A stretch of DNA of 64,000 bases from Sulfurospirillum deleyianum DSM 6946 (lineage in GTDB: Bacteria > Campylobacterota > Campylobacteria > Campylobacterales > Sulfurospirillaceae), in the NCBI RefSeq assembly GCF_000024885.1, contig NC_013512.1:620001-684000 (forward strand). The letters are read 5' to 3'. The notes beneath the pieces are model-generated. The model was given only the letters and a program-made list of their open reading frames with translations, was not told where the DNA came from and made no database searches. Within the stretch, counting starts at the first letter, position 1; the number at the start of each line of letters is the position of its first letter. Both the position numbers and the translations under genes were made by a program. This document shows positions 46,221 to 55,685 of this stretch, piece after piece.

Positions 46221-48145
46221 CCAATAGAAGCGCCATTTTTACGTGGATTCTCTGGACGAATCAAACAGAGTCCTTCTTTATCTTTAGCCGCCAATAACAT
46301 TCCCTCAGAAAGGAGCCCTTTAATGGTCGCAGGTTTAAGGTTGGCGACGACACACACTTGCGTATTGACCAGCGCTTCAGGAGTGTAATATTCACGAATT
46401 CCTGCGACAATCTGACGAAGTATTCCTTCCCCTAAATCGACACTGAGTTTTAAAAGCCTGTCGCTTCCTTCTAAAATATTTGCTTCTACGATGGTTCCAA
46501 TTTTAAGTGAGGTTTCAAAAAATTGCTCAATGGTAATGATAGATTCCACTTTAGGCTCTTTTTTACCAGTTTTTGTAGGGATGGCTTCTACCACAGGTGC
46601 ACTTTGTTCCATTAAAGGCTCTTCAATGCGAGGAAAGAGTGGAGGTACTTTCTCAATGGTAAATTCCTCTAACAAGGTTTTGCGTACCACTAATTTGTCA
46701 TAGCTTGCCGTATTAATTTCAAACCCAAGTGCTTTGGCAATGGTTGTGGTTGTTTTTGGCATGATAGGGTGTAAAAGAACACTGACACGGGCTAAAATAT
46801 TGGACACCAACGCCACGAGCGCTAGGGCTTGTTCTACTTTGCCTTCTTTAATTTTCACCCATGGTTCATGCACGGTAATCGCTTGATTGGCAATACTTAG
46901 TACTTTCCAAAGCTCTTCAAGATAGCGGTTGGTTTGAAGCTCTAAAAGGTTATTCTCAACATTCTTTAAAATTTCCTCCACAGCATCCAATTCGCTCTCA
47001 TGAAAGGTATTGACATCTTTGGAATTAACCACACCATTGCTGTATTTGCCACTCATGCCAATAATACGGTTTAAAAGATTGCCTAGCTCATTGCCAAGGT
47101 CTGAGTTAATACGATCCATCAAGGCTTTTTGGCTAAAATCACCATCTTGTCCAAAAGGAACTTCTCTAAGCATAAAGTAGCGAAAATTCTCTAATCCATA
47201 AGCATCAGCAACCTCTTTTGGATTGACCACATTCCCTTTGCTTTTACTCATCTTTTCGCCGTTTCTCGTCCACCAACCGTGTGCGGCAACATGTTTTGGA
47301 AGTGCTAAGCCAAGGCTCATTAAAAAGGCAGGCCAGTAGATGGCATGAAAGCGTAAAATATCTTTTCCCACCAAGTGCATGGTTGCAGGCCAAAATTCCA
47401 TGTTTTTTTCATCCCCTCCATAGCCTAGTGCCGTGGTATAGTTTAAAAGAGCGTCTAACCAAACATACATCACATGTTTATCATCGTTCATGGAAGAAGG
47501 AAGTTTCACACCCCAATCAAAACTGGTTCGTGTAATGGAGAGGTCACGAAGCCCTTGTTTGACGAAGCTAATCACTTCGTTTTTTTTGCCTTTCGGAAGG
47601 ACACATTTTTCATCGCTGTTGTACCATTTGATGAGGTCTTCTTGATATTTTGAGAGTTTAAAAAAGTAGCTCTCCTCTTTGACCAAACGGGTCAGTTTTC
47701 CACAATCAGGGCATTTGTCCTCATCGACCAGTTGTGTATCGGTAAAGAAGGTTTCGCAACTCACACAGTAGTGCCCCTCATACTCACCCTTATAGATGTC
47801 ACCTTTGTCAAACATCACTTGAAATGCTTTTTGCACCCCTGCTTTATGTTCAGCATCGGTGGTACGAATAAATTTATCGTAGCTAATCTCAAACTCGTCC
47901 CAAAGGGCACGAAATTTTCCACTGATTTCATCCGCATAGGCTTGAGGTGTTTTGCCTCGTGATTTTGCCGCTTCTTCGATTTTTTGACCGTGTTCATCGG
48001 TTCCTGTTAAAAAGAAGGTTTCATACCCTTTAAGACGGTAATAACGAGCCATCGTATCGGCGATAATGGTGGTGTAAGCGTGTCCAATATGAGGGACATC
48101 GTTGACATAATAAATCGGGGTCGTAATATAAGCTTTTTGGGACAT
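46217..48145 (-). CDS. metG: Methionyl-tRNA synthetase
   Basis: This 642-residue class I synthetase has HIGH motif PHIGHAYTTI, a four-Cys zinc knuckle (CVSCETFF and CPDCGKL), the KMSKS loop GEKMSKSKGNVV, and a C-terminal Trbp111/EMAP-type tRNA-binding domain (LKIGTIVEANILEGSDRLLKLSVDLG). I place the start at ATG 48145 with AGGAAA upstream and the normal MSQKAYITTPIYYVN N-terminus; an in-frame ATG at 48181 adds twelve unrelated residues. Confidence 0.96.
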   Translation of the reverse strand: MSQKAYITTPIYYVNDVPHIGHAYTTIIADTMARYYRLKGYETFFLTGTDEHGQKIEEAAKSRGKTPQAYADEISGKFRALWDEFEISYDKFIRTTDAEHKAGVQKAFQVMFDKGDIYKGEYEGHYCVSCETFFTDTQLVDEDKCPDCGKLTRLVKEESYFFKLSKYQEDLIKWYNSDEKCVLPKGKKNEVISFVKQGLRDLSITRTSFDWGVKLPSSMNDDKHVMYVWLDALLNYTTALGYGGDEKNMEFWPATMHLVGKDILRFHAIYWPAFLMSLGLALPKHVAAHGWWTRNGEKMSKSKGNVVNPKEVADAYGLENFRYFMLREVPFGQDGDFSQKALMDRINSDLGNELGNLLNRIIGMSGKYSNGVVNSKDVNTFHESELDAVEEILKNVENNLLELQTNRYLEELWKVLSIANQAITVHEPWVKIKEGKVEQALALVALVSNILARVSVLLHPIMPKTTTTIAKALGFEINTASYDKLVVRKTLLEEFTIEKVPPLFPRIEEPLMEQSAPVVEAIPTKTGKKEPKVESIITIEQFFETSLKIGTIVEANILEGSDRLLKLSVDLGEGILRQIVAGIREYYTPEALVNTQVCVVANLKPATIKGLLSEGMLLAAKDKEGLCLIRPENPRKNGASIG

Positions 48146-48189
48146 TGTTTTTCCTAATTCATGTTGATTAACTCTATTCATTGATGGTG

Positions 48190-48402
48190 TTAAAACTCAA
48201 ATCCGCCACCTTCGCCTTTTGCCATACTTTCATAGACGGCTTTGACGTAGGCTTTGCGGGTTTCACACTCAAACATTTTTTCACACTCACTGCATGTCGT
48301 TACTTTTCTTTCATCTTGACATGCTTGAAGGAGTCTTTTTTTTTCTTGCAAATTTTGCTCAAAAACATCACTCACACTACTATGCATAGCACTGCTTAAC
48401 AC
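48190..48402 (-). CDS. Conserved small Cys-motif protein
   Basis: This 70-residue protein has a helical N-terminal half ([21 protein letters not shown]) and two cysteine pairs in [13 protein letters not shown], probably a small metal site, and ends in GEGGGFEF. A similar small protein sits between fbp and metG in Campylobacter, as I recall, so it is a real conserved gene, but its function is unknown. It overlaps fbp by 23 bp. Confidence 0.75.
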   Translation of the reverse strand: MLSSAMHSSVSDVFEQNLQEKKRLLQACQDERKVTTCSECEKMFECETRKAYVKAVYESMAKGEGGGFEF

Positions 48403-49216
48403 GTTCTATTTCCACTTTGGAGCCAAAAAAGCAAGGTGTGGTATCGTGAGGATGCGAAGGGCTTAGCTCTAAAATTCTTTGCTTACCATCAATCGCTTCT
48501 CCACCGGCTTTTTCATAAACAAACGCAAAAGGGAAGACCTCAAAAATCATTCTAAGCTTTCCTTTGGGTACATCTGAGGTAGCAGGATAAGAGAAAAGTC
48601 CGCCGCCTTTTAAAAGAATCTGATGTAAATCAGGCACCATGCCTCCAGAGTAACGTAAACGATACCCATCAGCAAAAATCGCATCAATAAGGGCTTTATG
48701 TTTAGGTTCCCAGCATTGTTGGGTTGAACCAGGTGCATTGAGTTTGCCTTTTTCTTTAAGCTCTATCGTTTTAATGAAGACAAATTCACCATTTTTGTTC
48801 ATACGGTACATCTTCACATCTTTTTCTGCAATCACCAGCTCCACACGAGGACCATAAACGACATACACGGCGGCTTTGAGGTTAGCACCTGCATAACCAC
48901 CCTCGTAAATTCCAAAAATAGACCCCACACTAAGATTGACATCAATCAGGCTTGAACCATCTAAGGGATCATATCCCACATCGTAGATTCCGTTTACATG
49001 TAAAGATGTTTTTTCCTCTTTTTCTTCGCTGATAATCTCTTTAATAGAGGCGACTTTAGCAAACTCTTCTTCAATAATCTGGTCGCTTTTAATATCCAAT
49101 TTAAGTTGGGTATCGCCTGTGGCATTGATGTTTTCAGAATAGCCCGTATCATCAAATTCAATCGCTTCTTTAATCCGTTTAGCAGAGCGCTTTATGGCTT
49201 CGTAAATTTCAGTCAT
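48380..49216 (-). CDS. fbp: Fructose-1,6-bisphosphatase, class I
   Basis: This 278-residue gluconeogenic enzyme converts fructose 1,6-bisphosphate to fructose 6-phosphate. Metal-binding motifs are [31 protein letters not shown] and, near the C-terminus, [14 protein letters not shown]. Substrate-site [21 protein letters not shown] is also visible. It lies one base after mobB. The perfect palindrome at 48993-49004 (LHVN) falls just before the metal site. Confidence 0.94.
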   Translation of the reverse strand: MTEIYEAIKRSAKRIKEAIEFDDTGYSENINATGDTQLKLDIKSDQIIEEEFAKVASIKEIISEEKEEKTSLHVNGIYDVGYDPLDGSSLIDVNLSVGSIFGIYEGGYAGANLKAAVYVVYGPRVELVIAEKDVKMYRMNKNGEFVFIKTIELKEKGKLNAPGSTQQCWEPKHKALIDAIFADGYRLRYSGGMVPDLHQILLKGGGLFSYPATSDVPKGKLRMIFEVFPFAFVYEKAGGEAIDGKQRILELSPSHPHDTTPCFFGSKVEIERVKQCYA

Positions 49217-49217
49217 A

Positions 49218-49715
49218 TTATTTCACTTTCTTAGCGTTTTTTTCTATCCAAGCCACAACGTGCTCAGGGTTATTTAAATCTAAAATCGCAATATGCGAAG
49301 GAATCGCATAATCACTCAAACAAACACTTCCATCCACAGCAATAGCATCGGAACACTCAAAATAACTCTCATCGAGCTTATTGCGAAAAATGGCGATACG
49401 AGGTAAAGGAAGATTTTTAAGCCCTTCAACCAGTAAAAAGTCAAAGTCGCCTAAAAGCTCAATAATCGCATCCAAATCTTTTTGGCGTTTTGAAAAAAGA
49501 GTCGTTCGTGTCGGAGAAGTGACGACAACCTCTGCGCCTGTTTGTGCAAATTTCCAGCTATCTTTTCCTTCAACATCAAATTGAGCTTTATCGCTGGGGT
49601 CATTTTTAACAATAGCCAACACATTTTTTTCTTTCAGAAGTGTTGCCACTTTGAGAATCAGTGTTGTTTTTCCACTATCGGAAGGGCCTGTGAAAGCAAC
49701 GGCTAGGGATTTCAT
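49218..49715 (-). CDS. mobB: Molybdopterin-guanine dinucleotide biosynthesis protein MobB
   Basis: This 165-residue P-loop GTPase starts with [20 protein letters not shown], then [30 protein letters not shown], matching the MobB nucleotide-binding and molybdopterin-handling core, and later [17 protein letters not shown]. It assists MobA in making the guanine dinucleotide cofactor used by many anaerobic reductases. Start ATG 49715 has AGGAAA upstream. It is first in a probable mobB-fbp-small protein-metG operon. Confidence 0.9.
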   Translation of the reverse strand: MKSLAVAFTGPSDSGKTTLILKVATLLKEKNVLAIVKNDPSDKAQFDVEGKDSWKFAQTGAEVVVTSPTRTTLFSKRQKDLDAIIELLGDFDFLLVEGLKNLPLPRIAIFRNKLDESYFECSDAIAVDGSVCLSDYAIPSHIAILDLNNPEHVVAWIEKNAKKVK

Positions 49716-49826
49716 TTTTTCCTGCTTTTTATGTTATTATCATAGTAATGTAAAAAATTATAGCAAAAAAAGATTTAGCTTTTGATGAGTTAGTGGGATT
49801 AAAAGCGAGAAAAATGGGGAGTTGGT

Positions 49827-50306
49827 ATGCGGTATTTGATAGTGGTTTTTTTAGCATTTTTAATGAGTGGATGTGCGTCAAAGTTGGCGCATGATGAGGG
49901 AGAAAAAGTGCTAGATTATGGCATGACCAACAGTAAAAAAGTGGAGATTAAACACTCTGAAAAATCACGAACATTTGTGATTATTACCTATCTCAATCCT
50001 TTAAATCATCCCTTAGTCACCAACGAGAGCGAGAAATTTATTGTAGGAACCTATCTTGCCACAGGTGAGGGCAACACTGCTGCTTCGACAACCCTCTCTC
50101 ATTTTTCAGTCAATGGCAAAGAAGAGGGCGTTCGTGTGACTCCTTTAGATAAGAATGACCCTTTATTAAAATTGGTTTCATCCTCAAACGCTTGGACAGA
50201 GTATCTCTTAGTCCAAGCGCCTTATAGCGAGACGATTAATATGCAGCTTAGTTTCGAAAGCGATCACTCGCAGAGGGTATCAGTAGTTTTTCAAAAAGAT
50301 TTTTAA
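49827..50306 (+). CDS. Small lipoprotein of unknown function
   Basis: This 159-residue protein has a lipoprotein signal (MRYLIVVFLAFLMSGC, lipidation at C16) and a beta-rich mature part (RTFVIITYLNPLNHP, SVVFQKDF). I do not recognise a family, though a lipoprotein in the same place occurs in Campylobacter, as I recall. Its last 59 bp run antisense to the end of slt, an unusually long tail-to-tail overlap. A T-rich promoter region lies in the 111-bp gap upstream. Confidence 0.72.
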   Translation: MRYLIVVFLAFLMSGCASKLAHDEGEKVLDYGMTNSKKVEIKHSEKSRTFVIITYLNPLNHPLVTNESEKFIVGTYLATGEGNTAASTTLSHFSVNGKEEGVRVTPLDKNDPLLKLVSSSNAWTEYLLVQAPYSETINMQLSFESDHSQRVSVVFQKDF

Positions 50307-51891
50307 TAGAGACGTCATCGCCTAAAAGATGACGATAAACGACATAGTTGGCGAGTACTTTTTTGCCGTATTCACGGCTCTCTTCATTAATCATCGTCTC
50401 CATACTCCAAAATGGCTCATACATCCCCGCTGAAAAAGCACCTGCTTGAAGGTGCCGTTTGGTAAACCCAATTCCCCCATTATAAGCATAAGCGACAAAG
50501 AGAGGACTGATGAGGTTTCGCTCTAAAAAATTAAGATGAATATTCCCAAAAAGATAAGCCACTTTTGGATTAAACATAGCGGCGATATTAAAATCTTCGA
50601 GTTTCTCTTTTTTAGCGATATCCCGTGCGACAAAAGGCATAAACTGCATCATGCCTAGTGCATACGAGGTGGAAACCACGGAGGGTAAAAAACGACTCTC
50701 TTGACGAGCAATCGCTAACATAAGCGCTTGTCTGTGTGTAGAATAATCTGCAATTTCCTCAGGGTAAGGAATGGGATAGTAATGTTTGCTATAACGTGTC
50801 GCACGCTCCATAAGATAGCTATAGTGTGGTAGCGTATTGGCGTATTTAAAGCTTTGTGCGAAGATTTCGGTCTCTTGCGCACTCATATGATAGACACGTT
50901 GCATAATCTCTATCCACGCAAAAGGATCACTCACTTCAAAATAGGGATGGGTTCCTTCTAGGTGTGGAGAGACGACATTGTGTAAAGGTAGCGATAGTGT
51001 TTCAAGTGCAAACAGTGAGTAGATGTTAATGTCACTGCTTTGGGAAAGTTTTTGCAGATACGAAGCATTATTGCTAATAAGGTATTGCCAAAAGAGGGCT
51101 CTGTCTTTCTCTTCTTGTTTCTTTGCACGTTCAATGGATTGTTCAAAAAAGGCAATCGCTTTGTTGTTTTCATGGTATTTAAGCGCATTGAGTCCTAAGT
51201 AAAAGAGTGACTTTGCGTTTACATGTAAAGAGGGCGTGACATATAAGAGTGATTTTTGCACCATATCTAACTTATCATTTTGAACGGTAGAATAAACCAT
51301 GGCATTAAATTTAGGCGAGAGAGACAGGGAGTCTAGGAAAGCTTTTGGAAGTATATTTTGGTTGAAATGAGCCAATTTATACGCCGAAATACTCCCTGTA
51401 TAAAGGGTTAAAAAAGTTTGAGCATCACTTTTTAGAGCACTTTCATAGACATTGTCACTCTCCATAATCGGGAACAGTTTAAGCAGAGGAGTATTCGGGC
51501 TTAATCGTGATTTAATGTTTGCAAGTTGGCTTTTGGGTAAAGAGGTGAGTTTTGCGCTGTTAATACCAATATTTAAACACGCATCGTCCTCTTTCATTAA
51601 ACGGGTAATATCCAAATCCATACAGTAAGAGATTTTTTGAAACTCAGGATTTTCCATTTTTTTAGCAAAGAGATGAAAAAAACGAAGATTCATGGTATGC
51701 ACCATCCCAAAAAGCATCGTGGCTTCTTTAGGTGTTACCCGATCACTTTGAAGATATTCGTAGATATAAAAATCTTTGGCTAAGGATTGCGGTTTGTCTT
51801 GAAAAAAAGCAAAATCGACATTTTGACTAGCAAACAATGGATGCAAGAAAAGGAGGCAAAACAGCGTGCCAAAAGTCTGTTTAAAGTGCAT
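50248..51891 (-). CDS. slt: Soluble lytic murein transglycosylase
   Basis: This 547-residue exported enzyme has a signal peptide (MHFKQTFGTLFCLLFLHPLFA), a long alpha-helical solenoid of the Slt70 type (about 30-390) and a C-terminal SLT catalytic domain. The catalytic Glu is in AIARQESRFLPSVVSTSYALG, followed by GMMQFMP and AYNGG. It cleaves peptidoglycan glycan strands. I choose ATG 51891 because it gives a proper signal peptide; an upstream TTG at 51954 is possible. It overlaps yggT by 11 bp and the convergent lipoprotein by 59 bp. Confidence 0.9.
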   Translation of the reverse strand: MHFKQTFGTLFCLLFLHPLFASQNVDFAFFQDKPQSLAKDFYIYEYLQSDRVTPKEATMLFGMVHTMNLRFFHLFAKKMENPEFQKISYCMDLDITRLMKEDDACLNIGINSAKLTSLPKSQLANIKSRLSPNTPLLKLFPIMESDNVYESALKSDAQTFLTLYTGSISAYKLAHFNQNILPKAFLDSLSLSPKFNAMVYSTVQNDKLDMVQKSLLYVTPSLHVNAKSLFYLGLNALKYHENNKAIAFFEQSIERAKKQEEKDRALFWQYLISNNASYLQKLSQSSDINIYSLFALETLSLPLHNVVSPHLEGTHPYFEVSDPFAWIEIMQRVYHMSAQETEIFAQSFKYANTLPHYSYLMERATRYSKHYYPIPYPEEIADYSTHRQALMLAIARQESRFLPSVVSTSYALGMMQFMPFVARDIAKKEKLEDFNIAAMFNPKVAYLFGNIHLNFLERNLISPLFVAYAYNGGIGFTKRHLQAGAFSAGMYEPFWSMETMINEESREYGKKVLANYVVYRHLLGDDVSIKNLFEKLLIPSASDRFRN

Positions 51892-52177
51892 TGGAAAGGG
51901 CAAATAAGAGTTTAACAGCAAATAAATCGACAAATTGAAGCACAAGGACAACAATCAACGGCGCCAAATCAACACCCCCGATAAGTGTTGGGACAAATTT
52001 GCGAATGAACGCATAGACAGGATTGGTAAGGCGAAATAAAATCTGTACAATGGGATTGTATGGGTCAGGGCGCACGAACGTAATCAGTGCTGCAATAATG
52101 ACCACCCAAATATAGATGTTAACTAATGTATGTAAGATAGTGGCAAATGCCTCAATTAGGGTTGCTAAAATAATCAT
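51881..52177 (-). CDS. YggT-family membrane protein
   Basis: This 98-residue protein has two YggT-type hydrophobic segments (IYIWVVIIAALITFV and LAPLIVVLVLQFVDLFAV) and the connecting FVRPDPYNPIVQILFRLTNPVYAFIRKFVPT, which matches the family signature. YggT proteins are small membrane proteins linked to cell shape, division-site placement or osmotic response in different bacteria. It overlaps gltX-like by 4 bp and slt by 11 bp. Confidence 0.88.
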   Translation of the reverse strand: MIILATLIEAFATILHTLVNIYIWVVIIAALITFVRPDPYNPIVQILFRLTNPVYAFIRKFVPTLIGGVDLAPLIVVLVLQFVDLFAVKLLFALSNAL

Positions 52178-53316
52178 CGAACAATCTCCTTAAGATAATT
52201 TTTAATCAGAGGGTAGGTTTGAGCCAGTGTTAATCCCTGAGCTTTACCCATGAGTAAATAACAAAGTGGTTTGACAAACGCTTCTGCTTTTAAACCACTT
52301 TTTTCTGCCAAATAGGTTTCAAAAGCATCATAGCTCTCAAAATAAGGTGCTTCTAAAATCAGTGTTTGAAGCGTTGTACTCTCAGTTTCAAAGTCTTGTA
52401 AAGGCTCTTTTTTCGCAAAGATAGCGTCTATGGCACCTTTGATTTGAGCTGTGGTGCTAAGCGTTGTTGTGTAGAGTTTTGCCAGCTTTCCGATGTTTTC
52501 ACACGCATAGCCTAGTCGTTTTGAAAGTTCCATGTCGCTTAGGTTTTGAATGCACTCTTTGTTCATGTGGCGCAGTGCTTCTTTTTCAAACGCCACAGGT
52601 GTGTTTGTTTTCTCTTTGTTACTCAACCATTCTGTGCCAAGTGCTAAAAGATACTGAGCAATCGCTTCAGGCATGAAGCCCTCATCCAAAAGGGCTTTGA
52701 CACGAATCGTATCAGCGTTTTGAAGGTTTGGAACGTAAAGGTAGTTTAGCGCTTCTTCATAGCCCAGTGCTTTTCTTACAAGATTCTCTTTGGCGGCATC
52801 TTCTCTGCATGCTTCCTCACGAATGAGGGTGCTTGCACCTTGAAGCATATCATCACACGCCCTAGCAAACACGAGCGTGGGGTATTTGTCTCTTTGCATG
52901 ATGGTAAAGCTATCGTTGGTTGTAGGTGAGGGCTTCATGCGAATGACAAACGGGCTAGGATTGTTTAAAATCTCCTCGCTATTTAAATGCTCACACGTCC
53001 CATCATAAGGGGAGGCTTTCTCTTCAGGGCAAAAGCAGATAAAGGCTTTTTTTCTATCCAAAAGCGTGGAGGCAAATTGGAGATGGTATTTAAAGTTATG
53101 CCTTTGGTAGTAGAGTTGAGTGTAAAAAATACCAAAGAGCGATAAAATCTCTAAGAATGCATCCTCTTTGGCTTCCATTGCTTCGCTTCTTTTTCCATCT
53201 TCGATACGCACAATCAACGGTAGATTTTTTTGCTGAGCATAAAGAGCGCTCAAAAGGGCGATGCGAAGCTCACTCGCCAACATATCATGCGTGGGTGCAA
53301 ACGAAAATCTAACCAT
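52174..53316 (-). CDS. Glutamyl-tRNA synthetase paralogue lacking both catalytic motifs
   Basis: This 380-residue protein aligns by eye with Campylobacterota GltX1 (about 430 residues): RIEDGKRSEAMEAKEDAFLEIL, ASTLLDRKKAFICFCPEE, YDGTCEHL, FVIRMK, FARACDDMLQGASTLIREE and LDEGFMPEAIAQYLLALG are recognisable blocks. But the HIGH region reads SFAPTHDMLASELRIALL, without HxGH, and the KMSKS region between VPNLQNADTIR and VKALL is missing. It is therefore unlikely to charge tRNA. The frame is intact, so it is either a gene early in decay or a paralogue with a new role. It overlaps the adjacent glnS by 8 bp. A functional GltX must be elsewhere. Confidence 0.82.
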   Translation of the reverse strand: MVRFSFAPTHDMLASELRIALLSALYAQQKNLPLIVRIEDGKRSEAMEAKEDAFLEILSLFGIFYTQLYYQRHNFKYHLQFASTLLDRKKAFICFCPEEKASPYDGTCEHLNSEEILNNPSPFVIRMKPSPTTNDSFTIMQRDKYPTLVFARACDDMLQGASTLIREEACREDAAKENLVRKALGYEEALNYLYVPNLQNADTIRVKALLDEGFMPEAIAQYLLALGTEWLSNKEKTNTPVAFEKEALRHMNKECIQNLSDMELSKRLGYACENIGKLAKLYTTTLSTTAQIKGAIDAIFAKKEPLQDFETESTTLQTLILEAPYFESYDAFETYLAEKSGLKAEAFVKPLCYLLMGKAQGLTLAQTYPLIKNYLKEIVR

Positions 53317-55555
53317 GGTTCAGCTTCTTTGAAACAAGTTCATTGACAATGGTTGGGTTGGCTTTGCCACCGCTTTGTTTTAAGACTTGCCCTACAAAAA
53401 AGCCAAAAAGATTGGTATTACCTGCTTGGTATTTGGCAAGATTGTCAGGGTTTTTTGCCATCACTTCTTCAATCATAACGGCGATAATAGCAGGGTCGCT
53501 GATTTGTTTCAAGCCTTTACTCTCAATGATAGCTTTTGGTTTTTCGCCCGTGTGTACTATGGCTTCAAAAACCTCTTTGGCAATTTTAGAGGAGATAACT
53601 CCTTCATCTAGCATCATGACCAATTCAGCCACTTCGGTAGCACCAAAGTTCAGTGGTAGCTCTTTTTTAAGCTCTCTGGCAACTTCGTTAGCGACTAGAT
53701 TGGCAAGGGTTGTTGGGCTTTTTACATGTAAAAGCGTTTCATCAAAAAAGTGGCTAAGCGCTTCATCACGAGCTAAGGTATTGGCGATTTCTGTGTTGAG
53801 GTTTAAGGCGGTGTAGCGCTCAAAACGTGCTAACTCTTCTGTACTCATTGGCGCTACATCACCCTCAATATGCGCTTTTTTAGCTTCTGCTTTTGGAGTG
53901 TTTTTAGGAGCTTCACTCTTTTTCGCCCACGAATCTTTCAACCCTACGATTTTGTTAAACACAGGGTGTTCATCGGTGTAATCCATCGGGTCAGCGTAAA
54001 AATAGCCTTGTCTTTCAAACTGAAAACGAACATCGACTTTTTCGCTAATCACGGCGGGTTCTATAAAGGCATGGGTGTTTACATGTAAAGAATCAGGGTT
54101 CAAATCTTCCACGTTTTCTGGCGCATCGATTTTGTATAAACGCTCATAGAGTCTAACCTCGATTTGTTTGGCATGCTTCGCACTCACCCAGTGAATCGCA
54201 CTTTTTGTTTTAATGCCACTTGTGTCAGCCCCGCTTTTGGAGTCTGGATGATAAGTCGCTTTGAGTTCGACAATAGCGCCATTTGCATCTTTAATCACCT
54301 CTTTACATGTAAGAATGTAGGCGTGTTTAAGGCGCACAGGTTGGGTTGGCGTGAAGCGGTGGTAGCCCTCTATCGGGTTTTCCATAAAATCGTCACGCTC
54401 GATGTAAATCTCACGGGAGAAAGGAAGCTTTCGTGAACCAACTTTTGGCACATCGTGTGGGTAATACGAAGCATCTATCTCTTCTTCACCCTCGTAATTT
54501 TCGATGGTGACTTTTAAAGGGTCAAGCACGCACATGACACGAGGGACTTTTTGGTTTAAATCATCTCGGATGCAAAACTCCAGTTGCGCCACATCGACCA
54601 TGGAATTGGCTTTGGCGATGCCGATTTGCTCACAAAAGTTGATGATAGATTCTGGTGTATAGCCTCTGCGTTTGTAGCCTGCAATAGTGGGAAGTCTCGG
54701 GTCATCCCAGCCGTTTACGTAATTGCCATTCACCAGTTCTAAAAGCTTTCGTTTGCTCATGACGGTGTAGTTGATACCAAGACGTGCAAATTCATGTTGA
54801 TACGGGCGAGGAGGGGTAAGTTCTAAAGCATCTAAAACCCAGTCGTAAATGTCACGGTTATTTTCAAATTCTAGGGTACAGATGGAGTGCGTCACGCCCT
54901 CAATGTAGTCGGATAAACAGTGCGCAAAATCGTACATCGGGTAGATACACCATGTATCGCCCGTTCTAAAATGGTGGGAATGACGAATGCGGTACAAAAG
55001 CGGATCACGCATCTTCATATTTGCCGCACTCATGTCGATTTTAGCCCGTAAGACGTGCTCGCCATCTTTAAATTTTCCCTCTTTCATCCCTTTAAAAAGG
55101 GCTAAGTTCTCTTCAATGCTACGATTGGCGTACACACTTCTACGCCCAGCTTCTGTAACAGAGCCACGGTACTCTCGTATCTCTTCTTCATTCAGGCTAT
55201 CGACGTAAGCTTTTCCCATTTGGATGAGTTGTACGGCATAATCGTAAATTTTAGGAAAATAATCAGACGCATAACGTACGTTGCCATTCCAGTTAAACCC
55301 TAGCCATGTCACCGCATCTTTAAGCGCTTCAACGTATTTGGTATCCTCAGTGGTTGGGTTGGTGTCGTCCATGCGGAGGTTGCACTGCCCCTGATAATCA
55401 CGTGCAATGCCAAAATTGATACAAATAGACTTTGCGTGTCCAATGTGCGGAAAGCCATTAGGCTCAGGAGGAAATCTCGTTACAATGTTTTGATACTTGC
55501 CTGCTTTTAAATCCTCTTCCACTTTTAGACGTAAAAAATCTTTACTTTCGCTCAT
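53309..55555 (-). CDS. glnS: Glutaminyl-tRNA synthetase with C-terminal YqeY-like domain
   Basis: This 748-residue enzyme has a GlnRS core with HIGH motif PPEPNGFPHIGHAKS, DDTNPTTEDTKYVEAL and KMSKS-type VMSKRKLLELV, the two-barrel anticodon domain (about 335-540), and a tail of about 180 residues. The tail (ARFERYTALNLN, ELVMMLDEGVISSKIAKEVFEAI, NLFGFFVGQVLKQSGGKANPTIVNELVSKKL) is a GatB/YqeY-type tRNA-binding domain, as in Deinococcus GlnRS. Many Campylobacterota lack GlnRS and make Gln-tRNA by GluRS2 plus GatCAB, so this gene is probably acquired. Three palindrome copies lie in it (53721, 54078, 54302). Confidence 0.92.
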   Translation of the reverse strand: MSESKDFLRLKVEEDLKAGKYQNIVTRFPPEPNGFPHIGHAKSICINFGIARDYQGQCNLRMDDTNPTTEDTKYVEALKDAVTWLGFNWNGNVRYASDYFPKIYDYAVQLIQMGKAYVDSLNEEEIREYRGSVTEAGRRSVYANRSIEENLALFKGMKEGKFKDGEHVLRAKIDMSAANMKMRDPLLYRIRHSHHFRTGDTWCIYPMYDFAHCLSDYIEGVTHSICTLEFENNRDIYDWVLDALELTPPRPYQHEFARLGINYTVMSKRKLLELVNGNYVNGWDDPRLPTIAGYKRRGYTPESIINFCEQIGIAKANSMVDVAQLEFCIRDDLNQKVPRVMCVLDPLKVTIENYEGEEEIDASYYPHDVPKVGSRKLPFSREIYIERDDFMENPIEGYHRFTPTQPVRLKHAYILTCKEVIKDANGAIVELKATYHPDSKSGADTSGIKTKSAIHWVSAKHAKQIEVRLYERLYKIDAPENVEDLNPDSLHVNTHAFIEPAVISEKVDVRFQFERQGYFYADPMDYTDEHPVFNKIVGLKDSWAKKSEAPKNTPKAEAKKAHIEGDVAPMSTEELARFERYTALNLNTEIANTLARDEALSHFFDETLLHVKSPTTLANLVANEVARELKKELPLNFGATEVAELVMMLDEGVISSKIAKEVFEAIVHTGEKPKAIIESKGLKQISDPAIIAVMIEEVMAKNPDNLAKYQAGNTNLFGFFVGQVLKQSGGKANPTIVNELVSKKLNHG

Positions 55556-55631
55556 GTTATTAAAACCTTTGATGTAAAACTCTTATAGTTTGTATTTTAT
55601 CATGCTCTGCATTAATTAACCCAAAAGTGTT

Positions 55632-55643
55632 TTTACATGTAAT
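55632..55643. repeat. TTTACATGTAAT palindrome upstream of glnS
   Basis: This 11/12 copy lies about 77 bp upstream of the glnS start, in the 295-bp gap shared with the hydrolase gene region. Besides this, the gap holds only a candidate small ORF and a terminator. Confidence 0.8.
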
Positions 55644-55685
55644 AATGATTTGAAGATTTTTGAGTCTAATGAAATGACGTATGGA

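Noticed and set aside
48146-48181. ATG 48181 as the metG start
   Set aside because: The extra twelve residues are unlike homologues, and ATG 48145 has the better-spaced AGGAAA.
53343-53816. 157-codon open frame antisense to the glnS tail
   Set aside because: Its composition is typical of the complement of a Lys/Glu/Ala-rich gene; the sense frame is a complete GlnRS.
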